From assembly GCA_964629765.1 (NCBI GenBank), contig CAZVTK010000058.1, forward strand, positions 1 through 25,281: DNA of 25,281 nucleotides, in the 5' to 3' direction. This document shows, in pieces, positions 23,566 to 25,281 of the stretch. The notes under the pieces are model-generated. The model had not been told where the DNA came from, made no database searches, and saw nothing but the letters and a program-made list of their open reading frames with translations. The stretch is from RCIO01 sp964629765 (GTDB taxonomy: Bacteria; Pseudomonadota; Alphaproteobacteria; Rhizobiales; Rhizobiaceae). A program made the position numbers and the translations under genes. How positions within the stretch are numbered: the first letter of the stretch is position 1; every line of letters begins with the position of its first letter.

Positions 23566-25281
<1,716 letters not shown>

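Overview
The window looks like a chromosomal segment of a GC-rich alphaproteobacterium, probably a member of the Hyphomicrobiales or a related denitrifying lineage. This is inferred from the gene families: an anaerobic ubiquinone set (ubiT-ubiU-ubiV), a DUF6455 protein and NnrS around an NnrR-type palindrome, several ABC importers for amino acids and peptides, a GntR/FCD regulator and a GlxA-type regulator remnant. I see no rRNA, tRNA, CRISPR array, insertion sequence or phage gene.

Region 1 (1-3818, + strand) is the end of a polar amino acid ABC importer: a permease cut by the window edge, an ATPase and a periplasmic binding protein. It is followed by an MIO-type aromatic amino acid (histidine-type) ammonia-lyase. 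Uptake and deamination of an aromatic or imidazole amino acid is the natural reading. Two perfect stem-loops lie between the binding-protein gene and the lyase gene.

Region 2 (3921-9649) is an oxygen-limitation module of two divergent transcription units. The leftward unit is DUF6455 protein, ubiT, ubiU, ubiV, tightly packed. The rightward unit is a UbiD-family decarboxylase followed by nnrS. The 116-bp gap between them holds one TTGCG-N4-CGCAA palindrome of the FNR/NnrR type, placed where a class II activator of the leftward promoter would sit. The module ties O2-independent ubiquinone synthesis to nitric oxide or low oxygen.

Region 3 (9702-19615, - strand) is a long catabolic locus, read right to left: binding protein, permease, ATPase (polar amino acid ABC importer); a second binding-protein-like protein without a signal peptide; an Asp/Glu/hydantoin racemase; a GntR/FCD regulator; a DapA-family lyase/synthase; an aldehyde dehydrogenase; an FAD amine/amino acid oxidoreductase; a pyrroline-5-carboxylate reductase-like enzyme; and a decayed GlxA-type regulator. 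Many junctions are ATGA or GTGA overlaps. The enzymes suggest catabolism of an amino acid, amine or cyclic imino acid, but the substrate cannot be read from the sequence. A 21-bp AT-rich palindrome upstream of the binding-protein gene is a candidate operator.

Region 4 (19992-25281, - strand) is a peptide/nickel-type ABC importer: a fused double ATPase running off the window, a DppB-like permease and a DppC-like permease. It is followed by a thiamine-diphosphate enzyme of the acetolactate synthase superfamily. The binding protein of this importer is not in the window.
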